From assembly GCA_022606425.2 (NCBI GenBank), contig JAHDVF020001018.1, forward strand, positions 744,001 to 808,000: a stretch of DNA of 64,000 nt. Direction: 5' to 3'. This document shows, one piece after another, positions 1-10,560 of this stretch. The translations under genes were made by a program, and so were the position numbers. The stretch is from Lepidostoma basale (taxonomy: Eukaryota > Arthropoda > Insecta > Trichoptera > Lepidostomatidae). Numbering within the stretch: the stretch's first letter is position 1; every line of letters begins with the position of its first letter. The notes under the pieces were generated by a model, which saw nothing but the letters and a program-made list of their open reading frames with translations, searched no databases and was not told the origin of the DNA.

Positions 1-135
1 TTTATTATAATTTATGGGAATGACATATTTCACGTTGTCATTTTACAATGCCTTAACAAGGATTAACATGTCATTCAAATAATATTTTGTATAATCAAAC
101 TTATAGAAAGCATACGTTTTCATTAGAATTAATAA
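1..135. repeat. Decayed type-J palindromic element
   Basis: Two facing remnants can be seen: a reverse-complement 'acatatttcac' near 22 and a forward 'acatgtcattc' near 67, followed by the suffix typical of type J ('cttatagaaagcatacg', then an AT-rich tail). The hairpin has decayed. The left edge may lie outside the window. Confidence 0.45.
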
Positions 136-523
136 TAATGTTACTCTGATGACATGGAAAACTCCTAGTAATAAGTATATTGTATTTAAAAAATATTAAT
201 ATGACTCACCTTAATATTTATTTTCATAAGCCCTACGAGATTCTATAAATAGGAACAATTGTGAATCAAGACGTGTGTTAAAATTTTTATGAATCTATTT
301 ATCTCGAACAACTTTTGTATAATCGGGATAAATACTTTTCTCGGGAATGAAGATAGACAACCCACACAATATGTCGAAATAAATAAACCTATGCTCTTTT
401 GCCCGTGTCAACATAGCAGACGTAATCTCTGGTACTCTAAAATCCACAATATTAATAAATACATGTATGGCCATTAAGAGTAAGATGAGAATCTATAAAG
501 CATGCGTAAAACCAATTATAACA

Positions 524-786
524 CTTTGGTACGAAGCCAATACTTTGTGGTTTGACATATTTAATAATTGATTTAAACATTTTTTTAATACATTGTATTA
601 AAAACCACTTTATTATGATTAAGTAGCGCCAACCGGTTTCACTCTGTAGCGATATTTCTCAGGGCTATACACAAAAAGTTTTTTATATCCCCGAGGAAGC
701 TCGCTACAGAGTGAAACCGGTTGCCGCTACTTACTCATAATAATGAGGTTATATACAAAGTTTTAAAAAAACATTAAATTAAATTT
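524..786. mobile_element. Type A palindromic element with 12-bp target duplication
   Basis: Arms around 595-665 and 680-745 are inverted copies, each ending in a hammerhead-like motif beside ACCGGTT. The sequence ccaattataaca occurs at 512-523 and again at 787-798 and is one sequence in the uninterrupted family d host, so it is a 12-bp target duplication. The left side has an unpaired extension of about 55 bp ('ctttgtggtttgacat' at about 547) that recurs beside types B and G. No open frame, so non-autonomous. Confidence 0.75.
690..721 (+). ncRNA. Hammerhead-like motif (type A, right arm)
   Basis: Core CCGAGGA (690-696) plus an extra A (697), stem II GCTC (698-701) with GAGT (708-711, one G.U), GAAA (712-715), self-complementary CCGG and then TT. 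U4 of the consensus is C here, which would weaken catalysis. The left arm copy (628-663, minus) has lost G8 and part of stem II. Related in sequence to the type B copy at 55833. Confidence 0.5.
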
Positions 787-929
787 CCAATTATAACATA
801 TGGTGTTGAAGCAAGGTCAAACACAACAAGACCAAAAAAATTTGAAGACTTCCGAGATGAAGATATTGAAGATGATAGCAGGCATGACGCTAAAAGAACG
901 CCAGAGGAACACCAGAATAAGAGAGATAT

Positions 930-1578
930 AACAACATTTTGAATGTATACAAATTCTTGTAGACAAATACTGGATTTCACCCATTGCGGATAAATTATTT
1001 TTATTTTACAAGGATTAATTGTATCTCAATAGAGACGAAGATGCAAGTTGTTTTCTGGGAACAGAAGGTGGTGGCCGAGGCGTTTACAGGACTTATGACC
1101 TGTCATTGGTTGGGTTGAGCGATCGCTTCACGTTTAACAACATTCCCCATTCCGCCGTTATGACCACCACGTCTGACAAACTTTTTGGAACTTGTATATA
1201 TGGTAGGTTTCTACAAATATTTTCACAATATTATGTTCACTCTACACTAGCGTCATCTATATTAAGATTAGAAAGCATTAAGCAGAAAACCTTTATTAAT
1301 GTACTGTGAAAGTCTATGCAAATCATACAGTACTAGATTTCGCCTGGAGATGTCTCTCCAATTTTTTGCCTGCATGTACCAGTTATATTTATATAACAAC
1401 ATTTTGAATGTATACAAATTCTTGTAGACAAATACTGGATTTCACCCATTGCGGATAAATTATTTTTATTTTACAAGGATTAATTGTATCTCAATAGAGA
1501 CGAAGATGCAAGTTGTTTTCTGGGAACAGAAACAACTTGCATCTTCGTCTCTATTGAGATACAATTAATCCTTGTAAA
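930..1578 (+). mobile_element. X repeat, longest copy, with 13-bp target duplication
   Basis: The core (1016-1367) begins 'aattgtatctcaatagagac' and contains 'tgacctgtcattggttggg' and a 'gcgtcatctat' segment. A block of about 140 bp (930-1068) is repeated directly at 1395-1530, then the start of the core recurs inverted at 1531-1578. ataagagagatat at 917-929 and 1579-1591 is a 13-bp target duplication in family d. No coding potential. Six further copies lie in this window. Confidence 0.75.
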
Positions 1579-1730
1579 ATAAGAGAGATATGTGAGGTTT
1601 AGACGAGGCCTTAGAGGCTGAAGACCTCCTAAAAGAAGAAAAGACAGCTGGGAATCCAGCTTACAGGAGGAGCAACACTTTGGAGAACAGACCACATAGG
1701 TCATAGCAAGGACAAATAAGAAGAAGAATT

Positions 1731-3629
1731 TGATTAGATAAATAATGTATGTGATAAATATGTATGTAAATCTGTATGTATCTTCTATATTCGCCTTCAT
1801 TTTGTGTTATAGAGTCATTTTTGAATAACCATGAAAATATATTGTGTTTTCACAACACTTTATTACACATTTCAGGCACGTTTCGGAAGGCTCTCCTCTT
1901 TCCCCGGTGTGAAATTTTAAAGATTATAATTTGTCTGACACATGTCTATGAAGAGTGATATTTCATCCATAAATTAATTAGATTAATATAATTAGGACAG
2001 CCACCCAGCGAGTATACAATCGTTAGTTAAGTTCTTACTACATTATATATTATTTGCCCTTAAAATAATATTACTTCAATAGTCCTAGTGCATCAGCACG
2101 GTAAGGAAAAATGGATTGTAATAAATATATCCTTCCGGTATACAGCTTTGAGCAGTTTGCTCTTTGTCGTTTATGGACGGAAGTGTGAATAAGATTTCTA
2201 GAAGCAATTTGCAAAATAAGCATTATTGATAGGGTGCATTTTTAATGGTATTCTTATTATTCGAGTTTTCATTGGTAAAAAATGCAACTCTTAAAATTAT
2301 ATCTGTTTTTTTAATTTATTTATTTATTTGTTAAGGGTAACATACAGCGATATCAATAACATATATATAGTAAATAATTTAGAATAATTAAAATAGGGCC
2401 AATTACATGCTACCACAAATATAAAATAATAGTTAACAGTTAACAAATGACAGTGGGAAACGAGATTGAAGTAAAGCTAAAACAAAATGAGATTAGACAT
2501 AATATTTAAGAGTTAAAATATGAATAGAAACATGTAACATCGTAGTCACATCCAGGCCGAAATGTTGCTCTGATCATTTTTTTATCAAATTTCTCTTGTT
2601 CAAATGGTTATGTCTCCAATGTAGTTGTCACAGATTCGATACAATGCCGCGCTCTGAGCGTAGTTAGTGCGATAAACAGGAAAATGGAAAACTTGGCTCA
2701 CGGTGTGTCTCGTGCGAGACATGTTTTAAAAGTATTAAATTTCTAGATGAAATTTTTGGTTTCAGCATTAATTTAAACGCCGTCAGCAACTTGGATTTTA
2801 ATTAACATAATCTTCGTATAATTATATAAAAGTGCTATTATTATTTGGTACGTACTTTTTTATGATTTATACACATTTTCATGTATAAAAGTAAGCTGAA
2901 TGAACGATTTAATATATAATATATTTTCACGGTATTTAATTTATATATCACCAAACAAAATTCTGAATGTACAAAAATCAATTAAATGAAAGCAAATATT
3001 AAATATACAATGTTGTGTTTGTTTTACGTGTAAACGTATGTTATTACCAAAAATAAAAATCCTTGTTACACATTTGATTATGAATTATGTAACATTTCAA
3101 GTACATTTAATTTGAACATACCTTGAAGTACACCGAATATATTTATATATGTTTGGTAATCTTTAGTCATTAAAACTGAAATACTCGTATAATAATTACG
3201 TTTTAATTTTTTTCACTACGTTTATAAAACCCAATTAATTCGATTTTTTTTATAATTATTCAATTGCTAATTCACTTTGGCTCATTAAATAAAATCGTTT
3301 TAAATATTTCACTTAATTCTACGTCTTTAATTTTTTTTCCAAGGCTTTCATGGGCTAAAAGCTCCGAAGCTTCCGATTAAGTCAATCACATCTCATATTT
3401 CCACAATTTGCGGGTAGCCACCGCCCGCCACCTCCGCCCGCTTTTCCGGCGCCTGTCCCTAACTGAAAAGGTCATCTAAATCACCCTTTCTTACAGAAAA
3501 GAGGTCACGCTATTACATTAAGGTGTTTTTCATAAATCAGATCCACGTGAGTTTATTATTCTCGTGTTGAGGGCTACCTTTCATCTAATTATAGCTTCAA
3601 CAGACATGTGTATCAAAACCTATTAGATA
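1731..3629. other. AT-rich stretch without a recognised gene
   Basis: No long open frame on either strand and no match to the repeat families of this window. A slightly GC-richer patch at 3350-3480 ('gccaccgcccgccacctccg') stands out against poly-A/T-rich flanks. It may be ordinary intron. Confidence 0.5.
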
Positions 3630-4140
3630 TTGTTGTTTTATAGACATTCAACAATCAATAATATAATAGAATCAAATAATATAGACCTAAAACTGAGAAT
3701 ACTCCTCATCAAGACCTATGTATGGAGTATCTTGATGTACGGCTGCGAGACATGGTGCCTATCCGAAAGAGATAAGCGGAGACGGGAGGCTTTTGAGATG
3801 TGGTCCTATAGAAGACTATTTGGAATTTCCTGGAGAGACCACATCACGAATGAGGACGTTCTTCAAGGAATCGACGGAGGAAGGCACCTGCTCAGGACCT
3901 TGTCCGAAAGGCGTGCAAGATGGATCGGCCATGTAATACGTCAAGAAGGTCTCTTGCATGCCATAATGGAGGGTATGACCGAGGGGACAAACTCTAGGGG
4001 ACGCCCAGGCTGAGAGTACCTGGAGGACCTGTTGGTGGACGTGCGCTGCTCATCATATGCAGATTTCGAAGAGCCGCACAAGACAGAGAAGAATAGAAGA
4101 AATTGCTGCAAACCAATCCCAGGATTGAAACTTTCTAATT
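3630..4140 (+). pseudogene. Non-LTR retrotransposon C-terminal region, family b
   Basis: The frame 3630-4013 encodes the segment downstream of the reverse transcriptase: LMYGCETW, then EAFEMWSYRR, ISWRDHITNEDVL, RARWIGHVIR and RGRP. These are hallmarks of RTE/CR1-like insect elements. An in-frame TGA at 4011-4013 interrupts it just after RGRPG, and homology continues (EYLEDLL) in the same frame. 5'-truncated, no reverse transcriptase domain, dead. A worse copy lies at 41757. Confidence 0.75.
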
Positions 4141-4269
4141 AACTAACAATCAATACCTATTTATTACTATTTTATTTGAATTTTTCAACTAAGTGTTTTG
4201 TTTCTTCTATATTTGCTATTGCTTTGTCTTGCGAATTCACTTTTGAAAACGTTCTATTTTCTAAATAAA

Positions 4270-4555
4270 ATCAAGAAAGGGTCACTGTTTTGGACATAAG
4301 GAACGAATGGATGAGGGAAGAATGGTTAAAAAAATATATACAAGTAGTGTGAATGGAAAAAGAAGTCGAGGAAGGCCAAGGAAGACAATTATTGAAAGGC
4401 GGTCATGTTCGAAGTAGGAACAACCGACGAGCTTGCATGTCACGATGTGTGAATGTAGAAGAGGCGCGAGAGTTATGTCAGGATATAACAATGTGGCGAT
4501 CTATCCTCTTTGCCTACTTCTCCGGGATAACGGCATGATGGTTATTTAGTAAGTT
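4270..4555 (+). pseudogene. Family a (RTE-like) 3' fragment
   Basis: Matches the last 90 or so codons of the family a copy at 47640 (FGHMERMN, RSRGRPRK, RRACM-RCVNVEEARE) with frameshifts, then the 3' end 'cggcatgatgg' and a decayed (GTTA)n tail. Truncated at the 5' side. Confidence 0.7.
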
Positions 4556-5029
4556 AATTTTTTCTATTTCGAAACACTTTTTTGCACTTTTCACAAACAG
4601 GTTTCGGGACATAAAAACCCTTCGTAAGTGTAGAAATTTTAACTCTCCCAGTGGTTACAACAGTCGTTTAATTAAATACCTTTTTTGTTTTCTTTGTATT
4701 CTATAAACGAAAGGTATTAAGAAGAGGATAACAGAAGTGACTGGCAAATGGCAGTCGTTTCAAAATATATCTTTAACTGTAATTATAAAAATATGTAAAA
4801 CAGGTTTCAATATGGTCAGAACACGCTAAGCCAAAGTTTGTAGTTTATGTAAAAGATCATTTCTGTTTTGTCTTCGATATATTATATTTTAATGTATTTA
4901 AATAATGCGTGACAGGTTTATTTGATAAGGCAAAAGAAATATGCAAATGAAATGCAAAGTACGCAACAGTTTAATTCGTTCTCCGTATACACGGTTTTTA
5001 CAAAAAAACACGCAGTGTTTTTATACTGA
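4556..5029. other. Intergenic or intronic stretch; one decayed hammerhead-like arm
   Basis: At 4597-4625 the minus strand has GGG/CCC closing a loop, then GAAAC, preceded by 'ttacgaa' (core CUGANGA badly decayed). Otherwise nothing recognisable. Confidence 0.3.
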
Positions 5030-5310
5030 AGGGTGTTTTTTTAGGTGCATGAGAAGTTTCGATGGTTCATGTCTGTGGTTTGACAGTTGAGAATGTCAAA
5101 TTGTGTCGGCCAGATTTATTGGAAAAAGCATTGAATAATTGGACTGATCTAACTCGTAGTCGCAACAGACATATGCCAAAAATCATATTTAAAAAATAAA
5201 TGCCATGAAATTATCTACCAGATTGAGATTATAATAATAAAAAATTCATTTTAACAATATTTCTGTTTATATTATTATGTGAAGTTCTCAAGCTCTTAAA
5301 AAAACACCCT
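5030..5310. mobile_element. Small terminal-inverted-repeat element (about 280 bp)
   Basis: The ends 'agggtgtttttttaggtgca' (5030) and its near-complement ('cttaaaaaaacaccct', to 5310) form inverted repeats of about 30 bp. The interior (5105-5210) can be read as CRPDLLEKALNNWTDL... before stops, which could be a transposase remnant, but I cannot name it. A Tc1/mariner-like origin is a guess. No clear target duplication. Confidence 0.55.
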
Positions 5311-5394
5311 ATATAAGCATACAAATATTCCAAATATCTTAGTAGGTGGAGCAGGTCTGAACAAAATTTCCCTTGACTGACTAACTAAGTTACT

Positions 5395-6080
5395 CATCAT
5401 CATCATCGGCTGTTCCTCATGTCCGAGGAAGACTCTCCTTCATTGTTGTGGATCCGCGTGTGACTGAAGAGCCCAATCCTGAACCCACATATTCTAGGGT
5501 ATCTGGGACAGGGGCAAAACCACCGCCACCGTCTCCCAATGGTCTCTCCTTTCTACTCTTCCTCCCCTCGGCGGCGTCGTCTTTGCGCTGTAATTTTAGT
5601 CCTGCGTGCCTTTATGTGCTGTTATTCTCAGCCTAGGTCTGTTTTCTGTAGTCTTTCTGCAGTTTTCTTCAGCCCAGCAATCACAATCGATGTTAGTCTT
5701 TTGGAAGTTTGGTTTAAGGGGGGTTTTGTAGCGTTTCCTCTGACCACCGAGTGAAAATTTCCCTTGGGTCAGTGGAGAGTACATTCATTTTCTTTGGTAA
5801 TCTTGTCTCAGGTATTCTGATGACGTGACCAGCCCAGCGAATGCTCTTAGAATAATAGCAGCCTCAATACTAGTCATATTAATCTCAATAAATATTCTGT
5901 AATTTGTCCTGATTTATCACATTTAGGATTCTTCGTAGATAGCGTTGGTTGTATTTGATGTGTCTTCTGAATGGGGTCCATGTTTCTGAGGCATATAGGA
6001 GTGTTGGCAGAACAACGGACTTGTATACAAGCAACTTGGTGTCCTTCCTGAGGTCATGGTTGTTTGTTTTGGTCATTTGT
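5395..6080 (-). pseudogene. Non-LTR retrotransposon relic, family h
   Basis: The minus frame 6076-5885 reads KLLVYKSVVLPTLLYASETW...RRHIK, the typical post-reverse-transcriptase segment of RTE-like elements, followed by frameshifted remains to a (CAT)n tract near 5400, the likely 3' tail. Only the C-terminal part is present. Confidence 0.6.
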
Positions 6081-6254
6081 TTTGGTTACTAACAAACTAA
6101 CCATCACGCCGTCTCCCCAAAAGGGTTTTCTCAGAAATAATGAAACGGCACATTGTTATTTATTGGCGTTCATACATACATAGTTGCCGAAACCAATCAA
6201 GCCATTAACTCTAGTGGAATGAAACTAAATATATATATTACAATATAAAGGAAT

Positions 6255-6745
6255 TTATTATTTAGTGCCAACACTTATGTATGGAAGTGAAGCTTAGTGC
6301 TGGCAAAAAATGATGAAAGTAGGATAAGAATCACCGTAGAAATGAGATCACTAAGAAAAATGAACGGGAAAACGTTTTTATGATAGAATACCGAACGACG
6401 AAATAAGGAAGAAATGTAAGGCAGATGATTGTATCATAAGTAAAATCAAAAAAGGATGCCTGAGATGGTTTGGACATATAGAACGAATGGACTAGAGAAG
6501 AATGGTTAAAATGTTGTATATATATAATGTGAGTAGAAAGAGAAGCCGTGAAAGACCAAGGAAAGCATGGCATGACCAAATTAATTAAATACTGAAAGGC
6601 GGCTACATTTGAAGTCGGAAAAATCTACTAGCGTGTATGTTACGATGTATGAATGTGGAGGAATCTAGAGAGGTATGTCAGGACAGAACGATATGGCGGT
6701 CCATCCTCCCAACGGGATGATTAGTTAGTTTAGTTAGTTTCTGCC
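6255..6745 (+). pseudogene. Family a copy, C-terminal region
   Basis: Starts with the LMYGSEA-W segment near 6270 and runs through KMNGK, FGHIERMD and RGRPRK-like blocks with several frameshifts to the 3' end at 'gatgattagttagtttagttag'-type tail (about 6715-6745). It faces the next copy tail to tail across about 65 bp. Confidence 0.7.
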
Positions 6746-6807
6746 AAGGAATTTCAATTAACAACATTAATATTTGTGGTCGATTTTATTAAATATTATA
6801 TATTTCA

Positions 6808-7305
6808 AAAAACTAACTAACTAACTAACCATCACGCCGTCTCCTCGAAGGGGTAGGCAGAAAGAATGGACTGCCAAACTTTTCTTTCTTGACATATTTC
6901 TCTCGATTCCTCAACATTCATACATCGTGTCATTCACGCGCGTCGATTTCTCTGACTCTTCACATGGCCGACATTCAATATTTGATTTATTTGATCGTGC
7001 CCGTTTTCCTCGCTCTTTCTTATTTCTGGTTCCATTTACATCGTTAACGTATAATTTTTTAAACATTCTGTCTTCATTCATTCTTTCCATATGTCCAAAC
7101 CATCTTAATGATCCTTTCATTATTTTGTAACACCATCATTCGCACCGCATTCACTTCTTTTATTTTCATTCGACACCCTATCATATACAGAGTATCCACA
7201 CATTCGTCTAAGATATATCATTTCTACTGCGTTTATTCTACTTTCATCCTTCTTTTGCCAGTTCCATGCTTCGCTTCCATACAAACAGTTCAAGCAAAAT
7301 GCTTT
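6808..7305 (-). pseudogene. Family a copy in opposite orientation
   Basis: Read on the minus strand this is the same region as the copy just upstream: EMRS-like block near 7210, then GSLRWFGHMERMNEDRMFKKLYVNDVNG (7110-7030), then decayed sequence ending in the (TAAC)n tail at 6811. With the 6255 copy it makes a tail-to-tail inverted pair. Confidence 0.7.
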
Positions 7306-7317
7306 AACTTATTGAAA

Positions 7318-7620
7318 GTTAAGGCATTAACACTGTGGAATTCCAAATTGTATTTATCATCAAATTATATTTTTCTAAATTATATTATCATAATACGTAT
7401 TATTATTTAATTAAAAAATAATTGTTAGTTCCGACTTATAACAAATAGCCCAACTTAATTTTTAATTTTTAATTTTTTGTATCGAATTTAAAAGGCGTTT
7501 TTTATTAGTCTTTCTTTGTTTAGTTTTTGTTATATTTTTTACATCTGAAGATGGAGGTATCCTCTGAAACATGTCGTTTGATTATTAAAAAAGTGGTATA
7601 AACAATGTTTAATTAATTCC
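7318..7620 (+). mobile_element. Type K element, half copy
   Basis: The left end 'aaggcattaacactgtggaa' (7321) equals the terminal inverted repeat of the full K palindrome at 23351. The right part holds an outward-pointing hammerhead-like motif and AT-rich flank. One arm only. Confidence 0.6.
7545..7576 (+). ncRNA. Hammerhead-like motif with intact core (type K)
   Basis: Core CTGAAGA (7545-7551), extra T (7552), stem II GGAGG (7553-7557) with CCTCT (7561-7565; four Watson-Crick pairs and one G.U) around a 3-nt loop, GAAA (7566-7569), self-complementary CATG and the GUC triplet ending at 7575. Stem I is short (2 pairs). Every core position of the consensus is satisfied except for the extra base after A9. 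Confidence 0.6.
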
Positions 7621-7729
7621 CAAAATGCTTTAATGATATTTTTTTGCATACAAAACCGCTCAAGGTGCTAAATTCGCTAGTCTCAAGATTGACTAGCCAA
7701 TATTGACTATAAAAGAAATTTTAATTTGT

Positions 7730-7975
7730 TAGCTGAGACGTGACGATGGCAGGGGTATTTCAGGAGTCTGGGTGTCGGAGTATTGACATCGCCGCCCGGC
7801 CCGGGTCCCTCGTTAGCGCTCGACACGAGTGGGGAAATAATTCCATCACCACTCCCGCCACTGCCAAAGTCGTTGACAATCATAGACAGCATCCATTTTA
7901 TTGAAGGATGGTTGCCAAAGTCCATAGAGTGTGAAGAACGAACAAAATTATCCGCCAATTGTGGAGCAGGGCGAT
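7730..7975. other. GC-rich patch of unknown nature
   Basis: 'cgccgcccggcccgggtccc' at about 7790 sits in AT-rich DNA. Both strands are open over about 200-250 bp, but neither translation looks like a known protein (the minus one is rich in G, P and S). Could be the 5' region of a retrotransposon or an unrelated exon. No splice evidence was found. Confidence 0.3.
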
Positions 7976-8036
7976 AAAATATACTTCTGTTGATTTAATT
8001 AGGGGATAAAACGAATTTTTGAGTTTATCTTATGAT

Positions 8037-8445
8037 TTAATTGTATCTCAATAGAGACGAAGATGCAAATTGGAAACTGAATATGGTTGATCAAGGTGTT
8101 TACAGGACTTATGACCTGTCATTGGTTGGGTTAAGCGCACGCTTTATGTAATTACAACATTGCCCATTCCACATTTTTCTTTATGACCATGTAAGACAAA
8201 TTTTTGGAAGTTGTATATATGTTACAAATCTATGCCTAATTTCACATATCAGTTTCAATGTACCATCTATGAAGATTTTGATTACACATGTTAATCTTTT
8301 TAAGATTACTCTATATAATCCACATACTAACGCCATCTATGGAGATTAATTTTAGCATTTGGCAGAACATCTTTATTAACACAATGTGAAAGGCTATCGC
8401 CATTAGCGCATTGTTAGAAGCCGCCTGGAGATGTCACTCCTATCT
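8037..8445 (+). repeat. X repeat copy 2
   Basis: Complete core from 'ttgtatctcaatagagacg' to the 'cctggagatgtcactcc' end. Belongs to the subtype with 'gaatatggttgatcaaggtg' (shared with the copies at 21234 and 62130). Confidence 0.7.
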
Positions 8446-8872
8446 ATATGCCAACGAATTTGAACAGATATGATTACAATATATATATATATTTTTTTCG
8501 TGGGTGAAATCTAGTATTTGTATGCAAGTATAAGTATACATTCACAAAAAAAAATTATCTTATGGGCTTTGCTAGGAATTAATTGTATCTCAATAGAGAC
8601 GAAGATGTAAATTATTTTTATTTTTGGATACGGAATATGGTGGTCGAGGCGTTTACAGGACTTATTATCTTTAATTAGTTGGGTTAAGCGATCGCTTTAT
8701 GTAATACAACATTCCCCATTTCCCTTCTTACGAACTCTTCGTCTGATAGTTATTTTTGAAAGTTGTATATAAAGTCCATTGTTTTGGCCGAAACACTATG
8801 ATATTTTAACATTTTATAACTGTTAATGCAAAAACTTTGTTTTATATCACAATTGTATTTATTTTACTTTAC

Positions 8873-8908
8873 AACAGCTGTTTCATCAACCAATGTTGAC
8901 ATCATCAG
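8873..8908 (-). ncRNA. Hammerhead-like motif (type F, left arm)
   Basis: Mirror of the right-arm motif: core CTGATGA plus extra T, stem II GTCAAC/GTTGAT, GAAA, palindromic stem III CAGCTG. The cleavage triplet is GUU instead of GUC. Confidence 0.55.
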
Positions 8909-8953
8909 GTGTTACAAAAATATATTTAGATATATAATATATTTTTGTAACAC

Positions 8954-8989
8954 CTGATGATGTCAACATTGGTTGATGAAACAGCTGTC
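8954..8989 (+). ncRNA. Hammerhead-like motif with intact core (type F, right arm)
   Basis: Core CTGATGA (8954-8960), extra T (8961), stem II GTCAAC (8962-8967) with GTTGAT (8972-8977) around loop ATTG, GAAA (8978-8981), self-complementary CAGCTG (8982-8987), then T and C (GUC triplet, 8987-8989). Stem I is weak (2 pairs). The palindromic stem III has no loop, so pairing would have to be between two molecules. Confidence 0.6.
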
Positions 8990-9239
8990 GTAAAGTAAAG
9001 TAAATAAAATTGTGATATAAAACAAAGTTTTTGCATTAACAGTTATAATAAGTTGTATATATGTTACCATGTTGAGACACATTTCACATATTTTGGTTCA
9101 ATATACATTAGCGCCATCTATTGAGATTAGATGTAATTAAACAGAAAATCTTTATTAATGTAATGTGAAAGGATATCAACCCAATTATCACAAATTACTA
9201 GACAACGCCTGGAGAAAACTCTCCAATTTTTATATGTCA

Positions 9240-9330
9240 TTTGATAATGCCTTAGACCGGCAAAAGTCGTCATTCCTATAAATTATAATAAATATTCTTG
9301 AAAATAGACGTTTTTATTTGTATACATTAT
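9240..9330 (+). repeat. Solo type J arm
   Basis: 'ttgataatgccttagaccgg' near 9242 with a damaged GAAAC ('caaaagtcgtc') and the J suffix ending 'aaaatagacgtttttatttg'. Motif inactive. Confidence 0.5.
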
Positions 9331-9960
9331 TTATATGGAATTTTAAATAATTTTTCAAGAATAAATTAATTATCGGAATTTTTATTAATTTAAAATCACT
9401 ATTCAAAAAACAAATTATTAATACTATTATGTCGAGGAAATCTTGTGCAGGGAGATAATTGAACGTGTAAAATTTCAATATTACACATGATTTGATTTTT
9501 CTTTATTTAGAAAGATAAACATTCTTTTGAGAATTTTTTTTCTATGGTTATAGTGAAATGTTTAAAGTATTTGTGTCTGAGTGTTATATAATATTTATTG
9601 TTTTCTATATAATGGCCATTTTATGCTTTTATCTGCTCTTAGGCTACAAATATGATTTATTTAATTGTTTTAATAAAGTTGGTTGCATAAATAACTAATA
9701 TGTACTGTTATTATCAATGTATTAAATCGGTTTTAAGTGGTGTTTTAGAAAGATCTTACTAAGCGTTTATCCCTTATTTATGGTATGTAAGTTATTGCGA
9801 AGTATTGTTTGCAATAGGTGAACGGAGTTAAATTATCACTTGGCTCCTTTGTGATAAAATGAAACAGTTAGAAATTCAGAAAGCTTTTCAGATTTAGGTA
9901 ATGATACATTATAAATGTTATTAACTGTTTCATGAACAATGATGTAAAATAAATAATTAG
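9331..9960. other. AT-rich stretch without a recognised feature
   Basis: Only short frames and no repeat family that I recognise. Confidence 0.4.
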
Positions 9961-9964
9961 TATA

Positions 9965-10330
9965 AATGCAAATTCTAAGACATTATCAAATTGATAATAC
10001 ATAAGAAGGGCGAAACATGTCATTCCATAAAAAACTTAATAAAACTCCTAGAAGACTGACGTTCTCATTTATATTAATCATTATAAATGTATTTTTTCCA
10101 ATTATTATTAAACATACGATTTTAAAACACTTTTGCTGGTTTTTACACCACTTTATTTTTGTCAAAACTAACCGGTTTCGCTCCCGCTGGAGCTTCGTCG
10201 GGGTTACAAACATAATAAAGAACAATATATAAACATTTAAAATTTCCGGGGGGGGGGAGATAAGTTAAAGCAGGGCAAATGTGTACGTGATCAATTAGTA
10301 TGGTAGAATGATGAGTCATAAGCATTAGGG
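9965..10330. repeat. Type J arm followed by a type C arm
   Basis: The J arm (about 9985-10065) has 'gcgaaacatgtcattcc'. It is followed by a single C arm whose hammerhead-like motif lies at 10170-10201 on the minus strand. A C9-G9 homopolymer at 10249-10257 lies just beyond. Confidence 0.5.
10170..10201 (-). ncRNA. Hammerhead-like motif (type C)
   Basis: On the minus strand: CCGACGA plus extra A (10201-10194), stem II GCTCC/GGAGC (five perfect pairs) around AGCG, GAAA, CCGG, TT. Only U4 (here C) departs from the core consensus. Outside the stems, TAACC before and GGTTA after can also pair, an alternative to stem I/III. Confidence 0.5.
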
Positions 10331-10489
10331 GAATAACAAAGTTAATTTTCTTATTAATGATCTAGTGGCATAAAGGGGAGTTGAGGGAATTTAAATAATT
10401 AGACTAATCTTACCAATAGCCCCATTTTAAGCATGTTCCCTATTTTAAATATTTCCTTAAATTTGAACTCCCCTGAATGACTGGTGTAC

Positions 10490-10560
10490 AATTTACGTGA
10501 CAATAAAAATGGCGATAGATAGCCTACCTATCACAATATGTCATGAGAATCAAGATATTA
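10490..10560 (+). repeat. SINE 3' fragment
   Basis: 'aaaatggcgatagatagcct' and 'tatgtcatgagaatca' match the body of the SINE at 44892. The tRNA-like head is missing. Confidence 0.55.

Larger units (their letters stand above)
428..1730 (+). pseudogene. Non-LTR retrotransposon relic, family d, split by two insertions
   Basis: Three pieces (428-523, 787-929, 1579-1730) line up in order with the family d copies at 18897-19480 (+) and 56050-56815 (-), which encode the region after the reverse transcriptase domain (RIYK-C followed by a GVEAR-like motif). The reading frame is destroyed. The gaps are occupied by a type A palindrome (524-786) and an X element (930-1578), each with its own target duplication. 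The end has a GAAGAAGAA tail near 1722. This is a dead 5'-truncated copy and the oldest layer here. Confidence 0.75.
8771..9049. mobile_element. Type F palindromic element with 11-bp target duplication
   Basis: Arms 8815-8932 and 8936-9049 are almost perfect inverted copies of about 115 bp. aagttgtatat at 8760-8770 and 9050-9060 is an 11-bp target duplication within an X repeat. A one-sided extension (8771-8814) has no mirror copy; related sequence recurs near 16870 and 48670. No coding capacity. The near identity of the arms suggests a fairly recent insertion. Confidence 0.8.
8578..9232 (+). repeat. X repeat copy 3, interrupted by a type F palindrome
   Basis: Core 8578-8770 and 9050-9232, subtype with 'gaatatggtggtcgaggcg'. 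It was intact before the F insertion, which split it in the 'agttgtatatatgtta' segment. Confidence 0.75.

Noticed and set aside
5448..5784. Proline-rich short frames near 5450-5780 as genes
   Set aside because: They overlap the family h LINE remnant in other frames and on the other strand.
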